Source of the DNA: Myxococcales bacterium
GTDB taxonomy: Bacteria; Myxococcota_A; Polyangia; Polyangiales; Houyiibacteriaceae
Reading direction: 5' to 3'
Length of the DNA stretch: 34,001 bases
NCBI GenBank assembly: GCA_029862185.1
Contig: JAOTXX010000044.1
Location: 1 to 34,001, forward strand
A model generated the notes under the pieces. That model searched no databases. It was not told where the DNA came from and saw only the letters and a program-made list of their open reading frames with translations. Shown here piece by piece: positions 7,539-14,578 of this stretch. The position numbers and the translations under genes were made by a program. Every line of letters starts with the position of its first letter. Position 1 is the stretch's first letter.

Positions 7539-9291
7539 TCTCCTGCTCCCCGCGCCTCAAGACGTCGTGCTTGCGTTTCAGCTCGAAGCGGACGGTGCCC
7601 GGCGCGCGTCGAAGATCCAGCGTCAGCACCTCTCCGACGAGGCCTCGCGCGACATCGTCGCGCCCTTCGCGCTCGACCTGCTCGGCTCGGTGTAAGAACG
7701 CCTTCGCCATCGCGCGGACGAGTATCGGATTTCGTTCGATCCGCAGACGGTCGACTTCAATCGCACGCCGGAATGCCGGTAATGCGAGGGCGTACTGTTC
7801 GCGGCGTGCAAAGGTCATCCCGATGCCGATGAGCGGCGCGGCCCAGTCGTCGCGGCGAGCCGCTGCAGACTCGAATCGGGCAATCGCCCAGGTGACGCGC
7901 CCAAGCAGAAGCCACAGGCGCCCCATGAAGTAGTCGCGCCAGCCTAGGGTGATCGCCGGAAGGCTATCGCGCGGGCCCTTCCGAGGCACGGGCTTGATGC
8001 CGACCTCGGACCAGTCGATCGTCGTCGCCTCCTCACCCCGAAGCTCCATGCGGGCCGCGATGGCGGATAGGGCATCCTCGATCGCAGCGCGAAGCGCGGG
8101 CACCGCGGTGGCGTTGTACCGGTCGGTCAGCTCGTCGAGCGCGCGTCCGTCACCGATGCGGGCGCAGGTACGCGCCGCCTGAATGGCAACGCTCGCGTCC
8201 GCATGGTCGAGAAACTTGGCCACGAGGTCGGTGCTGTCCGGAGAGCCCAGGCTTTCCATCGCCTCGAGCGCTTGGATCGGTAGCTTGGGATGGTCCTCAT
8301 CGAGCAAGTTCCGTACTTCGCTAAGACCGCGCAGGTCCCCGTGCATCCCAAGCGCGCCAGCAAGGGCAATCCGCTCTTCGGCAACGAAGCTTCGTTCGAA
8401 GCGCTCCGCGAGCGCCGGCTGCGCCCTGGCGTCGTCCATGCCTCCGAGCACCCGAGCGGCACTCGCTACCAACTCGCCACGTTCGGCCTCGAGCACGGCC
8501 ACCAGCGCGGGCACGAGCCGCGGATCTCTGGCGAAGCGAAGCGAGGTGATGAGCCCAATCCTCGATTCCAAGGGTACGCAGCCGTCACTGCCTTCGATGA
8601 TCGCCGTGATGTGATGAACGACCAGGTCGGAAAGCTCAGAAACGCGCATCAGCAACAGCGCCCGCTGGTCGCCGGGCAGCCCACGAAATGCATCGACGCT
8701 CGATTGACCGTCCCAAAACGCGCGAATCTCGAATTCGGTGCGTTGCGCCAAACGTTTCCACTGCTCATGTTCTTGACGCGCCGTGCGGCCGGGGGCGCCC
8801 GGAAGCTCGGCCCGCAGCTGCGCGAGCTCGTAGCCGAGCTCGACGTCCCGGAGCTTCGAAATCGTTTGAGTCGCTTTGCGCAATTCATCGCTCTGCAGCA
8901 AGCGCCGGTCCACAAGCCGCTCCCGAAGGCGAGCAAGCGCGGCACGGCGTTGCCGCCTCGACCCCGCACGAAGCACCGCAAGCAGCGTGGGAACGTCATC
9001 GATCCGTTCTACCGAGAGTCCCTGGTCGCCACTGGTGCTCAGTCGGCCGAGAAAGGAGGGGTCCGCTGTCACCTCGGTCGGTGGGCGTACGGATGGATGA
9101 CGCGCAGCCTCGGGCCGAACGCTCTGGATTCCCATTTGTGCGAGGTCGTGAGCCGCAACGACGCGCACCAGCGCACGCGCAACCTCGGCGTCGTCGGTAT
9201 CCGCCGTGCAGCCAAGCGCCTCCCGAGGGTCGGCATACTCATTGCCGGCAATCCCTTCCCGCAAGCAAAGCTCGAGCGTATCGAAGTCCAT
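7519..9291 (-). CDS. HEAT-repeat and TPR protein
   Basis: The roughly 590-residue cytoplasmic protein appears to be a scaffold. After a helical N-terminus, HEAT-like helical repeats run from about residue 90 to 410, clearest in DPRLVPALVAVLEAERGEL, ARAQPALAERFERSFVAEER and STDLVAKFLDHADASVAIQAA. A TPR-like pair follows (about 450-540: YFMGRLWLLLGRVTWAIARF, then REQYALALPAFRRAIEVD). No catalytic motif is visible. I use the ATG at 9291, whose product begins MDFDTLELCL; a GTG at 9309 would add six residues. Neither start has a clear ribosome-binding site. Its 3' end overlaps the 406-residue gene by 20 bases. The region upstream contains hexamer satellite copy 3. Confidence 0.78.
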   Translation of the reverse strand: MDFDTLELCLREGIAGNEYADPREALGCTADTDDAEVARALVRVVAAHDLAQMGIQSVRPEAARHPSVRPPTEVTADPSFLGRLSTSGDQGLSVERIDDVPTLLAVLRAGSRRQRRAALARLRERLVDRRLLQSDELRKATQTISKLRDVELGYELAQLRAELPGAPGRTARQEHEQWKRLAQRTEFEIRAFWDGQSSVDAFRGLPGDQRALLLMRVSELSDLVVHHITAIIEGSDGCVPLESRIGLITSLRFARDPRLVPALVAVLEAERGELVASAARVLGGMDDARAQPALAERFERSFVAEERIALAGALGMHGDLRGLSEVRNLLDEDHPKLPIQALEAMESLGSPDSTDLVAKFLDHADASVAIQAARTCARIGDGRALDELTDRYNATAVPALRAAIEDALSAIAARMELRGEEATTIDWSEVGIKPVPRKGPRDSLPAITLGWRDYFMGRLWLLLGRVTWAIARFESAAARRDDWAAPLIGIGMTFARREQYALALPAFRRAIEVDRLRIERNPILVRAMAKAFLHRAEQVEREGRDDVARGLVGEVLTLDLRRAPGTVRFELKRKHDVLRRGEQENVDSAA

Positions 9292-9402
9292 ATTCGAGTT
9301 GTGCGCCACGTTACTGATTCAAGGATAGCGAGTGCAGGGGCGGACCCCCAATTGGCCGCGACTTCCACCCGAATCGCCCCGTTCCCAGCCGGGGCCACAG
9401 CC

Positions 9403-9480
9403 ACCGACACGGCCACCGACACTGACGCTGACGCTGGCGCTGGCACTGACGCTGACACCGCCGCCGACACTGGCGCTCGC
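9403..9480. repeat. Hexamer satellite copy 3 (RCYGRC x 13, reverse orientation)
   Basis: Thirteen tandem units follow RCYGRC on the plus strand, the reverse complement phase of RGYGYC, so this copy is inverted relative to the other three. Units differ almost only by transitions (ACTGAC, GCTGAC, GCTGGC, ACTGGC), with slightly more decay at the ends. It lies in the 217-bp gap between the divergent HEAT/TPR and queD genes. In the queD frame it would encode a Thr-Leu-Ala-Leu repeat upstream of the true start. Confidence 0.85.
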
Positions 9481-9508
9481 TCGCCGCAGCGCCCAGACTC
9501 CCCGTCGA

Positions 9509-9865
9509 ATGGAGATCTGGAAAGAGTTCAGCTTCGAAGCGGCACACCTGCTTCCAAACGTGCCCGATGGACACAAGTGCAAGCGCCTCCACGGCCACTC
9601 GTATCGTGTTCGGGTCTGCGTTGAAGGCGAGCCGGATTCGGAGCTTGGCTGGGTCGTCGACTTCGCCGAAATCAAAGAGGCGTGCGACCCGATTCGGCAT
9701 CGCCTGGACCACTACTACCTAAACGAGATCGAGGGCCTCGAGAACCCGACCAGCGAAGTCCTGGCTGAATGGATTTGGCGCCATTTGAAACCGGTGCTGC
9801 CCATCCTGAGCTGCATCGAGGTGAGCGAAACCTGCACCTCTGGGTGCTCGTACCGGGGCGACTGA
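9509..9865 (+). CDS. queD: 6-carboxy-5,6,7,8-tetrahydropterin synthase QueD
   Basis: QueD converts 7,8-dihydroneopterin triphosphate to 6-carboxytetrahydropterin, an early step of the queuosine/7-deazaguanine pathway. The 118-residue product matches the family length when started at the ATG at 9509. Zinc ligands are H13 (FEAAHLL), H28 and H30 (LHGHSY); C24 (HKCKRLHGH) is the catalytic cysteine. LDHYYLNEI supplies the Asp-His pair, and the late Glu is in [12 protein letters not shown]. The frame is open upstream only through the hexamer satellite, so longer versions are artefacts. No strong ribosome-binding site is seen. The queC-like gene follows after 3 bp, forming an operon. Confidence 0.93.
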   Translation: MEIWKEFSFEAAHLLPNVPDGHKCKRLHGHSYRVRVCVEGEPDSELGWVVDFAEIKEACDPIRHRLDHYYLNEIEGLENPTSEVLAEWIWRHLKPVLPILSCIEVSETCTSGCSYRGD

Positions 9866-9868
9866 CCG

Positions 9869-10603
9869 ATGGCCGGTGCGGCGCGGCCGAGCACGATCGT
9901 GCTGCTCAGCATGGGTTACGACAGCCTGAGCACCTGGCATCAGCTGGGGCGGCCGGCAGCGGTCTACTTCGACGTGGGCTCGCAGTACACCGATCCCGAA
10001 ATCGACCGGTACCGAAAGCTGCGCACCTCGTTTCCCCAGCTTCTTCCGGTGCAGGACATGCGTTGGCTCGGTGAACAGGAACAGGATGACCGCTGGGTGC
10101 CGCTGCGCAATCTCGTCATGACGGTTCGGGCCGCGGCGCTCGGCTACGACGACATCGTCATGTCGGCCCCCGCAGACTGGGCCCCGGACAAGCGGCTCAC
10201 GTTCACGCTCGCGACGAGCTTGGCGCTGCGGGTCGCACAGCCTGGCGTGGGCTACCGCGTTCGCCGACCGTTCAGCCACTGGACCAAGGCCAAGCTGATC
10301 GCGGCCACGCCCCCAAAGCTCCTCGAGGAGTACGCATACTCCTGTTACGAAGGGACCGAACCTCCTTGCGGCCGATGCGCGGCCTGCGGTCGCGCCACCA
10401 TTGCGCATTTGGCAGCCGGTCGTCAGCCGCCGACTGAGCTCCTCTCGGGGATGAGCTTCCGCGAGCTCACCGATCTGCGACGCGGGAGCTCCAACGGCTC
10501 GCGACTCCGCGAAACAGCACGCATGCATCCTGGCGAGCTCCTCTATGTTCCGTTGCGCGGCTGGGAGCTCTTTCGTGCGTGGAACAACTACCGCCGGCGC
10601 TGA
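9869..10603 (+). CDS. QueC-like 7-cyano-7-deazaguanine synthase with altered PP-loop
   Basis: The 244-residue product resembles QueC, which uses ATP and ammonia to turn 7-carboxy-7-deazaguanine into preQ0. Supporting elements: an N-terminal PP-loop position (STIVLLSMGYDSL, residues 8-20), VPLRNLVM (77-84; QueC has VPxRN), APDKRLTF (105-112, where QueC has its PDCRxEF-type motif), and the zinc cluster SCYEGTEPPCGRCAAC with C159, C167, C170 and C173. The PP-loop reads SMGYDS instead of the usual SGGxDS, so one conserved Gly is Met. The C-terminal 70 residues (MHPGELLYVPLRGWELFRAW) are not familiar. Coupling to queD supports a deazaguanine role, but no queE gene is present here. A divergent paralogue with another substrate is possible. 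Confidence 0.75.
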   Translation: MAGAARPSTIVLLSMGYDSLSTWHQLGRPAAVYFDVGSQYTDPEIDRYRKLRTSFPQLLPVQDMRWLGEQEQDDRWVPLRNLVMTVRAAALGYDDIVMSAPADWAPDKRLTFTLATSLALRVAQPGVGYRVRRPFSHWTKAKLIAATPPKLLEEYAYSCYEGTEPPCGRCAACGRATIAHLAAGRQPPTELLSGMSFRELTDLRRGSSNGSRLRETARMHPGELLYVPLRGWELFRAWNNYRRR

Positions 10604-10636
10604 TGTGAAGGGATGGCGGGCGGCGTCGGGTTTCGG

Positions 10637-10951
10637 TTACTTCCGGCGGCACTCCCCGAACGCCCGCGGATCCGGATCGCTGGATCTTCCATTGGTCTCA
10701 GCGTTCTCCGTCATCCCCGGTCCGACGCTCAGCATCGTTGGCGGCTGGGGATCGACGTTCGTCCAGACCGAACACTGCAGCCAGTAGTCGCAGTCGTTTT
10801 CCACGTACACGATGTGACGGAAATGCGATTCCATTGCTTGGGCTTCGGCCCGGATGCTGTAACAGCCTCCCGCCTCGACCTGCGTGCCGAACCCTGCGAA
10901 AAGTGCCAGCGCGACCGCGGCACTCGAGAGGATTGTGATGATCGTCTTCAT
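10637..10951 (-). CDS. Small secreted protein of unknown function
   Basis: A 104-residue protein with a clear Sec signal peptide: MKTI, then a hydrophobic core ITILSSAAVALALFAGF, and a probable cut after VEA (about residue 27). The mature part is about 77 residues. It has four cysteines (in GGCYSI, NDCDYW, LQCSVW and GECRRK) that could form two disulfides, and a YVENDCDYWLQCSVW block of beta-strand character. No family is recognised. The gene stands alone on the minus strand, convergent with the queC-like gene and downstream of hexamer satellite copy 4. The ribosome-binding site is weak. It is probably real because of the complete signal peptide and the GC-rich codon pattern. Confidence 0.68.
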   Translation of the reverse strand: MKTIITILSSAAVALALFAGFGTQVEAGGCYSIRAEAQAMESHFRHIVYVENDCDYWLQCSVWTNVDPQPPTMLSVGPGMTENAETNGRSSDPDPRAFGECRRK

Positions 10952-10971
10952 GAAGTGACGAACGGTACATC

Positions 10972-10995
10972 AGCGCCAGCGTCAGCGCCAGCGGC
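10972..10995. repeat. Hexamer satellite copy 4 (RGYGYC x 4)
   Basis: Four tandem units on the plus strand (AGCGCC, AGCGTC, AGCGCC, AGCGGC) have the same phase and orientation as copies 1 and 2. It lies in the 57-bp gap between the end of the uracil-DNA glycosylase gene and the start of the small secreted protein gene. It is the shortest copy and could be dismissed alone, but the three longer copies nearby make it convincing. Confidence 0.65.
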
Positions 10996-11008
10996 GCGCC
11001 CCGCTATG

Positions 11009-11785
11009 CTAGCGGGCGCGTTTCGGAACTTCGCGGTTGAGCACGCCGAGGACCGCTTGCAGGTCTTCCCAGACTGGCTTCTTGAACTGCGGGCTCCTGA
11101 GCAGAAACGCCGGGTGATACGTGGGCATGACGGGCACGCCCCGCCACTCTCCCCACACGCCGCGCCAGGGCCCCGCCGGTGGCACGCACTGCAGGTTCTC
11201 CGCGGCGCAGCGGCCGAGCGCGACGATCACTTTCGGCTGCACGAGCTCGAGCTGTGGCACGAGAAAGTGCGCGCACGCCGCGGCCTCGCTTGGGAGGGGT
11301 GTTCGGTTTTCGGGGGGTCGGCATTTCACCACGTTGCAGATGTAGACGCCGTCGCGCGGGTAGCCCATCGCGGTGATCATCCGGTCGAGCAGTTGCCCAG
11401 CTCGCCCGACGAACGGGAGCCCTTCCTGGTCCTCGTGATAGCCGGGGCCCTCACCGACGAAGACCAGGTCGGTATCCTGCGTCCCTCGCGCGAAGACACT
11501 CTTGGTGCGTCCCTTGCTGAGCTCGCAGCGTTCACAGGCGGCGGCTTCTTCGGCGAGAACCTGCAGGCGTGCCCAACAGTCCTGATCCGCGTCGGAGGTC
11601 CCAGGGTCACTGGCCGATCCCGGCTGTGTCACGATCGGGTCCGACCCTGGAAAACCCTGAGCGCCCAGGCTCTTCTCCCAAAGCACAAGCTCGCGCGTGC
11701 TGGCGATCACCGAGGCAAGCTCGTTTTCGGGTTCGCTTGGCACCTCGGGGCGAGTATAGGCCGCTTTCGTTGACTTGGCCGTCAC
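11009..11785 (-). CDS. Uracil-DNA glycosylase, family 4 (iron-sulfur type)
   Basis: It removes uracil from DNA and so protects against cytosine deamination. The catalytic part starts near residue 72. It shows the four cluster cysteines C84, C87 (CERC), C155 (VKCRPPENRTP) and C171 (SEAAACAHFL), motif A GEGPGYHED (family 4 usually has GEAPG), GLPFVGRAGQLLDRM, and the C-terminal TYHPAFLLRSP motif. Residues 1-70 are a low-complexity extension, as in many deltaproteobacterial members. The annotated start is GTG at 11785, with no clear ribosome-binding site; an internal GTG 14 codons later is an alternative. The start region overlaps the -35 of the divergent phosphatase promoter. Confidence 0.92.
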   Translation of the reverse strand: MTAKSTKAAYTRPEVPSEPENELASVIASTRELVLWEKSLGAQGFPGSDPIVTQPGSASDPGTSDADQDCWARLQVLAEEAAACERCELSKGRTKSVFARGTQDTDLVFVGEGPGYHEDQEGLPFVGRAGQLLDRMITAMGYPRDGVYICNVVKCRPPENRTPLPSEAAACAHFLVPQLELVQPKVIVALGRCAAENLQCVPPAGPWRGVWGEWRGVPVMPTYHPAFLLRSPQFKKPVWEDLQAVLGVLNREVPKRAR

Positions 11786-11799
11786 TGGGTCGCTAATCT
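11770..11799 (+). promoter_or_regulatory. Candidate sigma-70 promoter of the PP2C phosphatase gene
   Basis: TTGACT at 11770-11775 and TAATCT at 11794-11799 are separated by 18 bases. The start codon of the phosphatase follows 28 bases after the -10, preceded by AAGGGGAAG. The -35 lies inside the first codons of the divergent glycosylase gene. This is based on hexamer match and position only. Confidence 0.4.
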
Positions 11800-11827
11800 C
11801 ATAATCCAGGGGGATTCGAAGGGGAAG

Positions 11828-12604
11828 ATGTCACGGGCTCGGGTCTTGGCCATTGGGGACACCCATGTGGGGATGAAGCGCACCCACAACGAGGACAGCT
11901 TCATGCTGGCCGAGGAGGATAACCTCTACGTCGTGGCCGACGGTATGGGCGGGCACTCCTCGGGCGAAGTCGCGAGCGGAATGGCCATCGACACCCTTCG
12001 CGAGTTCTTTCGCGCGACCAGCGCGGACGCGGAAGCGACCTGGCCGTACAAGATGGACAAGGCGCGGGGCTACGAAGAGAACCGCCTGATCACCGGCATC
12101 AAGCTCGCCAACCTTCGCATCCACGAAGCCGCGCAAAAAGACCCGCGGATGCACAGCATGGGCACGACGGTCTGCGGCATCCTCGTCGTCGAGGACGGTG
12201 TGCTAATCGGACACGTCGGGGATAGTCGCGTGTACCGAATCCGCGACGGCAAGATGGAGCAGCTCACGAGCGACCACTCGCTGCTGAACGATTACATCAA
12301 GATGAAGCGGCTCTCCGAAGAGGAGATCGAAAACTTCCCGCTCAAGAACGTCATCGTTCGAGCGCTGGGAATGAAGTCCACCGTCAAGGTCGACACAGTG
12401 CTCGACCGTCCGGAAATCGGCGACATCTACGTGCTGTGCAGCGACGGACTGTGCGGCCCGGTCACCGACGCGGAGATCCAGCGCATCGTCGGGTCCCATC
12501 AAGACCTACAGACCGCGGCGAACAAGCTCATCGAGAGCGCCAATGAAGCAGGCGGTCCGGACAACATTACCGTGGTGTTGGCCAAGGTGATGGGGCTCAG
12601 CTGA
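11828..12604 (+). CDS. PP2C-family serine/threonine protein phosphatase
   Basis: A 258-residue Stp1/PrpC-type metal-dependent phosphatase that would dephosphorylate Ser/Thr kinase substrates, abundant in myxobacteria. Metal-binding and catalytic motifs are all present: GMKRTHNEDSF (about 15-25), VVADGMGGHSSGEVAS (about 36-51), MGTTVCGILV, GHVGDSRVYRIRDG (about 129-142), LCSDGLCGPV (about 203-212) and GGPDNITVVLAKV near the C-terminus. It has no membrane segment, so it is cytoplasmic. A strong ribosome-binding motif (AAGGGGAAG) precedes the ATG. Its last eight bases overlap the end of the convergent nucleotidyltransferase gene. No partner kinase gene lies in the window. Confidence 0.95.
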   Translation: MSRARVLAIGDTHVGMKRTHNEDSFMLAEEDNLYVVADGMGGHSSGEVASGMAIDTLREFFRATSADAEATWPYKMDKARGYEENRLITGIKLANLRIHEAAQKDPRMHSMGTTVCGILVVEDGVLIGHVGDSRVYRIRDGKMEQLTSDHSLLNDYIKMKRLSEEEIENFPLKNVIVRALGMKSTVKVDTVLDRPEIGDIYVLCSDGLCGPVTDAEIQRIVGSHQDLQTAANKLIESANEAGGPDNITVVLAKVMGLS

Positions 12605-13517
12605 GCTCGATTCGGTGCTCGGGCGTGAGGACCGCGTTGGTCGCCGAGCCGGTGACATGGGTGCCTGGCCACACGACGCATCGGTCGAGTTGGACGCCCG
12701 GTGCAATTTCGGCCTTCGGGCCGATCACGCTTCGGCGAACGCTGGCGGAGGGTTCGAACGCGCCGGGCAGGATGCATCCGTCGCGCGGCTCGACGCCAGG
12801 CCAAGTGAACGAACCTTCGGCGAGCGCGAGGTTCAGCCGGTGGTACTCCGCTACGGTTCCGAGGTCCGCCCAGGGCGACTCGTCGATCACGCCGAGCACC
12901 GGCGCTCCGCGGTCCACCCACTGCCGGTAGGTACTCCGGATCACGCAGCCGGACTCCGGGAACGCCGAAAAGGCCTCCGGCGCGAAGATGTGAACACCGG
13001 TGAACATCAGCGACTCGTCGGCCCGGTCGTCGTGCGGAGCGCCGAGTAGGCTCCGCACCCAGCCGTTTGCGTCGACTCCGATCGCGCCGAAGCGTTCGGC
13101 CTCGGAGCTGCGGCGCAGTATCATCGTTGCAACAGCGCCGCGGCTGAGGTGCTCCGCATGAGCCCTGCCGAGGTCGGGGCCGAAGAGCGTGTCGCCGTTC
13201 ATGACGATCACCGAGCTTTGTAGGTCATCGAACAGAACGTGCGCTTTTCGGAGGCCGCCGCCCGTCCCACGAAGCTTGTTTTCACGCGAAAACCGAAGCT
13301 CCACGCCTTCCGGACATGCGGCGCTCAGGGTCGATTCGACCAGCTCGGGCTGGGGGTGGCTGTTCGCGACGATGCTGCGCACCCCGCTTAGGGCCAAGTG
13401 ATCCATGGCAAACGCGGCAAGCGGGCGATTGGCGACAGGGACGATCGGCTTGGGGCGAAGCTCGGTGAGCGGCCGGAGGCGCGTCCCGAGTCCGGCTGCT
13501 AAGAGCATGGCTTGCAC
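12597..13517 (-). CDS. NDP-sugar pyrophosphorylase (nucleotidyltransferase)
   Basis: The roughly 306-residue enzyme would make a nucleotide sugar from a sugar-1-phosphate and NTP. The N-terminal signature LAAGLGTRLRPLTELRPKPIVPV gives the nucleotide-binding G-rich loop and the catalytic K, and VIVMNGDTLFG gives the metal-binding Asp. The C-terminal 60 residues (PRDGCILPGAF, SVIGPKAEIAPGV) look like left-handed beta-helix turns, as in mannose-1-phosphate guanylyltransferases and glucose-1-phosphate thymidylyltransferases. The exact sugar cannot be read from the sequence. I chose the GTG at 13517, giving VQAMLLAAGLGTRL, close to the family MQAMILAAGLGTRL start; a longer start at 13553 is less likely. 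It is divergent from the sugar-nucleotide operon it probably serves. Confidence 0.86.
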   Translation of the reverse strand: MQAMLLAAGLGTRLRPLTELRPKPIVPVANRPLAAFAMDHLALSGVRSIVANSHPQPELVESTLSAACPEGVELRFSRENKLRGTGGGLRKAHVLFDDLQSSVIVMNGDTLFGPDLGRAHAEHLSRGAVATMILRRSSEAERFGAIGVDANGWVRSLLGAPHDDRADESLMFTGVHIFAPEAFSAFPESGCVIRSTYRQWVDRGAPVLGVIDESPWADLGTVAEYHRLNLALAEGSFTWPGVEPRDGCILPGAFEPSASVRRSVIGPKAEIAPGVQLDRCVVWPGTHVTGSATNAVLTPEHRIELS

Positions 13518-13575
13518 CGGGATATGGTATTCCCGACTGCGCAATCGTTCCAAGCAACTTGGGTCGACAAGGGCG

Positions 13576-13581
13576 TATACT
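13576..13581 (+). promoter_or_regulatory. Possible -10 element of the sugar-nucleotide operon
   Basis: TATACT lies 19 bp upstream of the ATG of the epimerase gene, and a strong GAGGGGGAG ribosome-binding motif fills the last ten bases. No good -35 hexamer lies 16-18 bases upstream, so this could be an activator-dependent or alternative-sigma promoter, or a chance match. Confidence 0.3.
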
Positions 13582-13600
13582 CATCGGGCACGAGGGGGAG

Positions 13601-14578
13601 ATGAAGAAGATCCTGCTGACGGGGGCCGCCGGGTTCATTGGGAGCAACGCCGCAACGGCGCTGCTCCGCCGTGGGGATATGGTCGTCGGGGTCGACAACC
13701 TCAACGACTACTACGACCCGGCCCGTAAGCACGCGAACTTAGAGGAGGTTCGCGGCAGGGCGCCCGAGCCGGAGAAGCTCGTTTTTCACCGGATGGACAT
13801 CCGCGATGAGGCGGGGATCGAGGAGCTCTGCGCCAAGCATGGCTTCGACGTCATGATTCACCTCGCCGCGATGGCGGGCGTTCGCGCGTCCATCGACGAC
13901 CCGAAGCTCTACCTCGACGTGAATCTCGTCGGGACGCTGAATTTGCTCGAGGCTGCACGGCGCCACGGGCACCCCCCATTCGTCTTTGCGTCTACGTCCT
14001 CCGTCTATGGCCCGACGAAAGTGATCCCCTTCATCGAAACCGACCGAGCCGACCGCCCTCTCGCGCCGTACCCGGCGAGCAAGCGAGCGGCCGAGCTCCT
14101 CGGCCATTCGTACTTCCACCTGTTTGGGCAGGACTTCACCGCGCTTCGATTTTTTACCGTCTACGGACCGCGCGGCCGTCCCGACATGATGGCCTACAAG
14201 GTCTTGGACAACATCTTCGAGGGCGTGGAAGTCCCTCTCTACAACAACGGGCAGATGCACCGCGATTGGACGTACGTCGACGACATCGTCCAGGGCGTTC
14301 TCGCCGCCGCCGACCGACCGCTTGGCTACGAGGTCATCAATCTTGGGAGAGGCAAACCAACGCTTCTCGCCGATTTCGTGCGGCTCATCGAAGATCAGGC
14401 GGGCAAGCGCTCGAACCTGGTCGACAAGCCGATGCCTGCCGCGGACATGGAGTACACCTACGCAAACATCGATCGCGCCAAAGAGCTCCTCGGCTACGAG
14501 CCTACGGTGTCCGTCGAGCAGGGCGTCAAAGAATTCTGGAATTGGTATCGGGGTTCCGTCTTGGAGGCTCGGAAATGA
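13601..14578 (+). CDS. NAD-dependent epimerase, UDP-glucuronate 4-epimerase type
   Basis: A 325-residue extended short-chain dehydrogenase of the CapI/LpsL type, which interconverts UDP-glucuronate and UDP-galacturonate. Visible: the NAD-binding LLTGAAGFIGSNAATALL start, VVGVDNLNDYYDPARK (a hallmark of this subgroup), MIHLAAMAGVRASIDDP, the Ser of FASTSSVYGP, and the catalytic Tyr-Lys pair in YPASKRAAEL (Y157, K161), then RFFTVYGPRGRPDM. The ATG at 13601 follows a very strong GAGGGGGAG motif; the longer frame upstream is not coding-like. Its stop overlaps the next start (ATGA). It is the first gene of the four-gene plus-strand sugar operon. Specificity for glucuronate is by family resemblance only. 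Confidence 0.88.
   Translation: MKKILLTGAAGFIGSNAATALLRRGDMVVGVDNLNDYYDPARKHANLEEVRGRAPEPEKLVFHRMDIRDEAGIEELCAKHGFDVMIHLAAMAGVRASIDDPKLYLDVNLVGTLNLLEAARRHGHPPFVFASTSSVYGPTKVIPFIETDRADRPLAPYPASKRAAELLGHSYFHLFGQDFTALRFFTVYGPRGRPDMMAYKVLDNIFEGVEVPLYNNGQMHRDWTYVDDIVQGVLAAADRPLGYEVINLGRGKPTLLADFVRLIEDQAGKRSNLVDKPMPAADMEYTYANIDRAKELLGYEPTVSVEQGVKEFWNWYRGSVLEARK

Noticed and set aside
9403-9480. CRISPR-like array
   Set aside because: Units are 6 bp with no spacers; there are no cas genes.
9332-9508. N-terminal extension of queD (Thr/Leu/Ala/Pro-rich)
   Set aside because: It is translated satellite; QueD proteins are about 120 residues, which fits the ATG at 9509.
8290-9624. 444-codon plus-strand open frame across the HEAT/TPR gene, the satellite and queD
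   Set aside because: It crosses three unrelated elements and conflicts with queD, which has catalytic motifs.
10613-11773. 386-codon plus-strand open frame
   Set aside because: Antisense to the small secreted protein and the uracil-DNA glycosylase.
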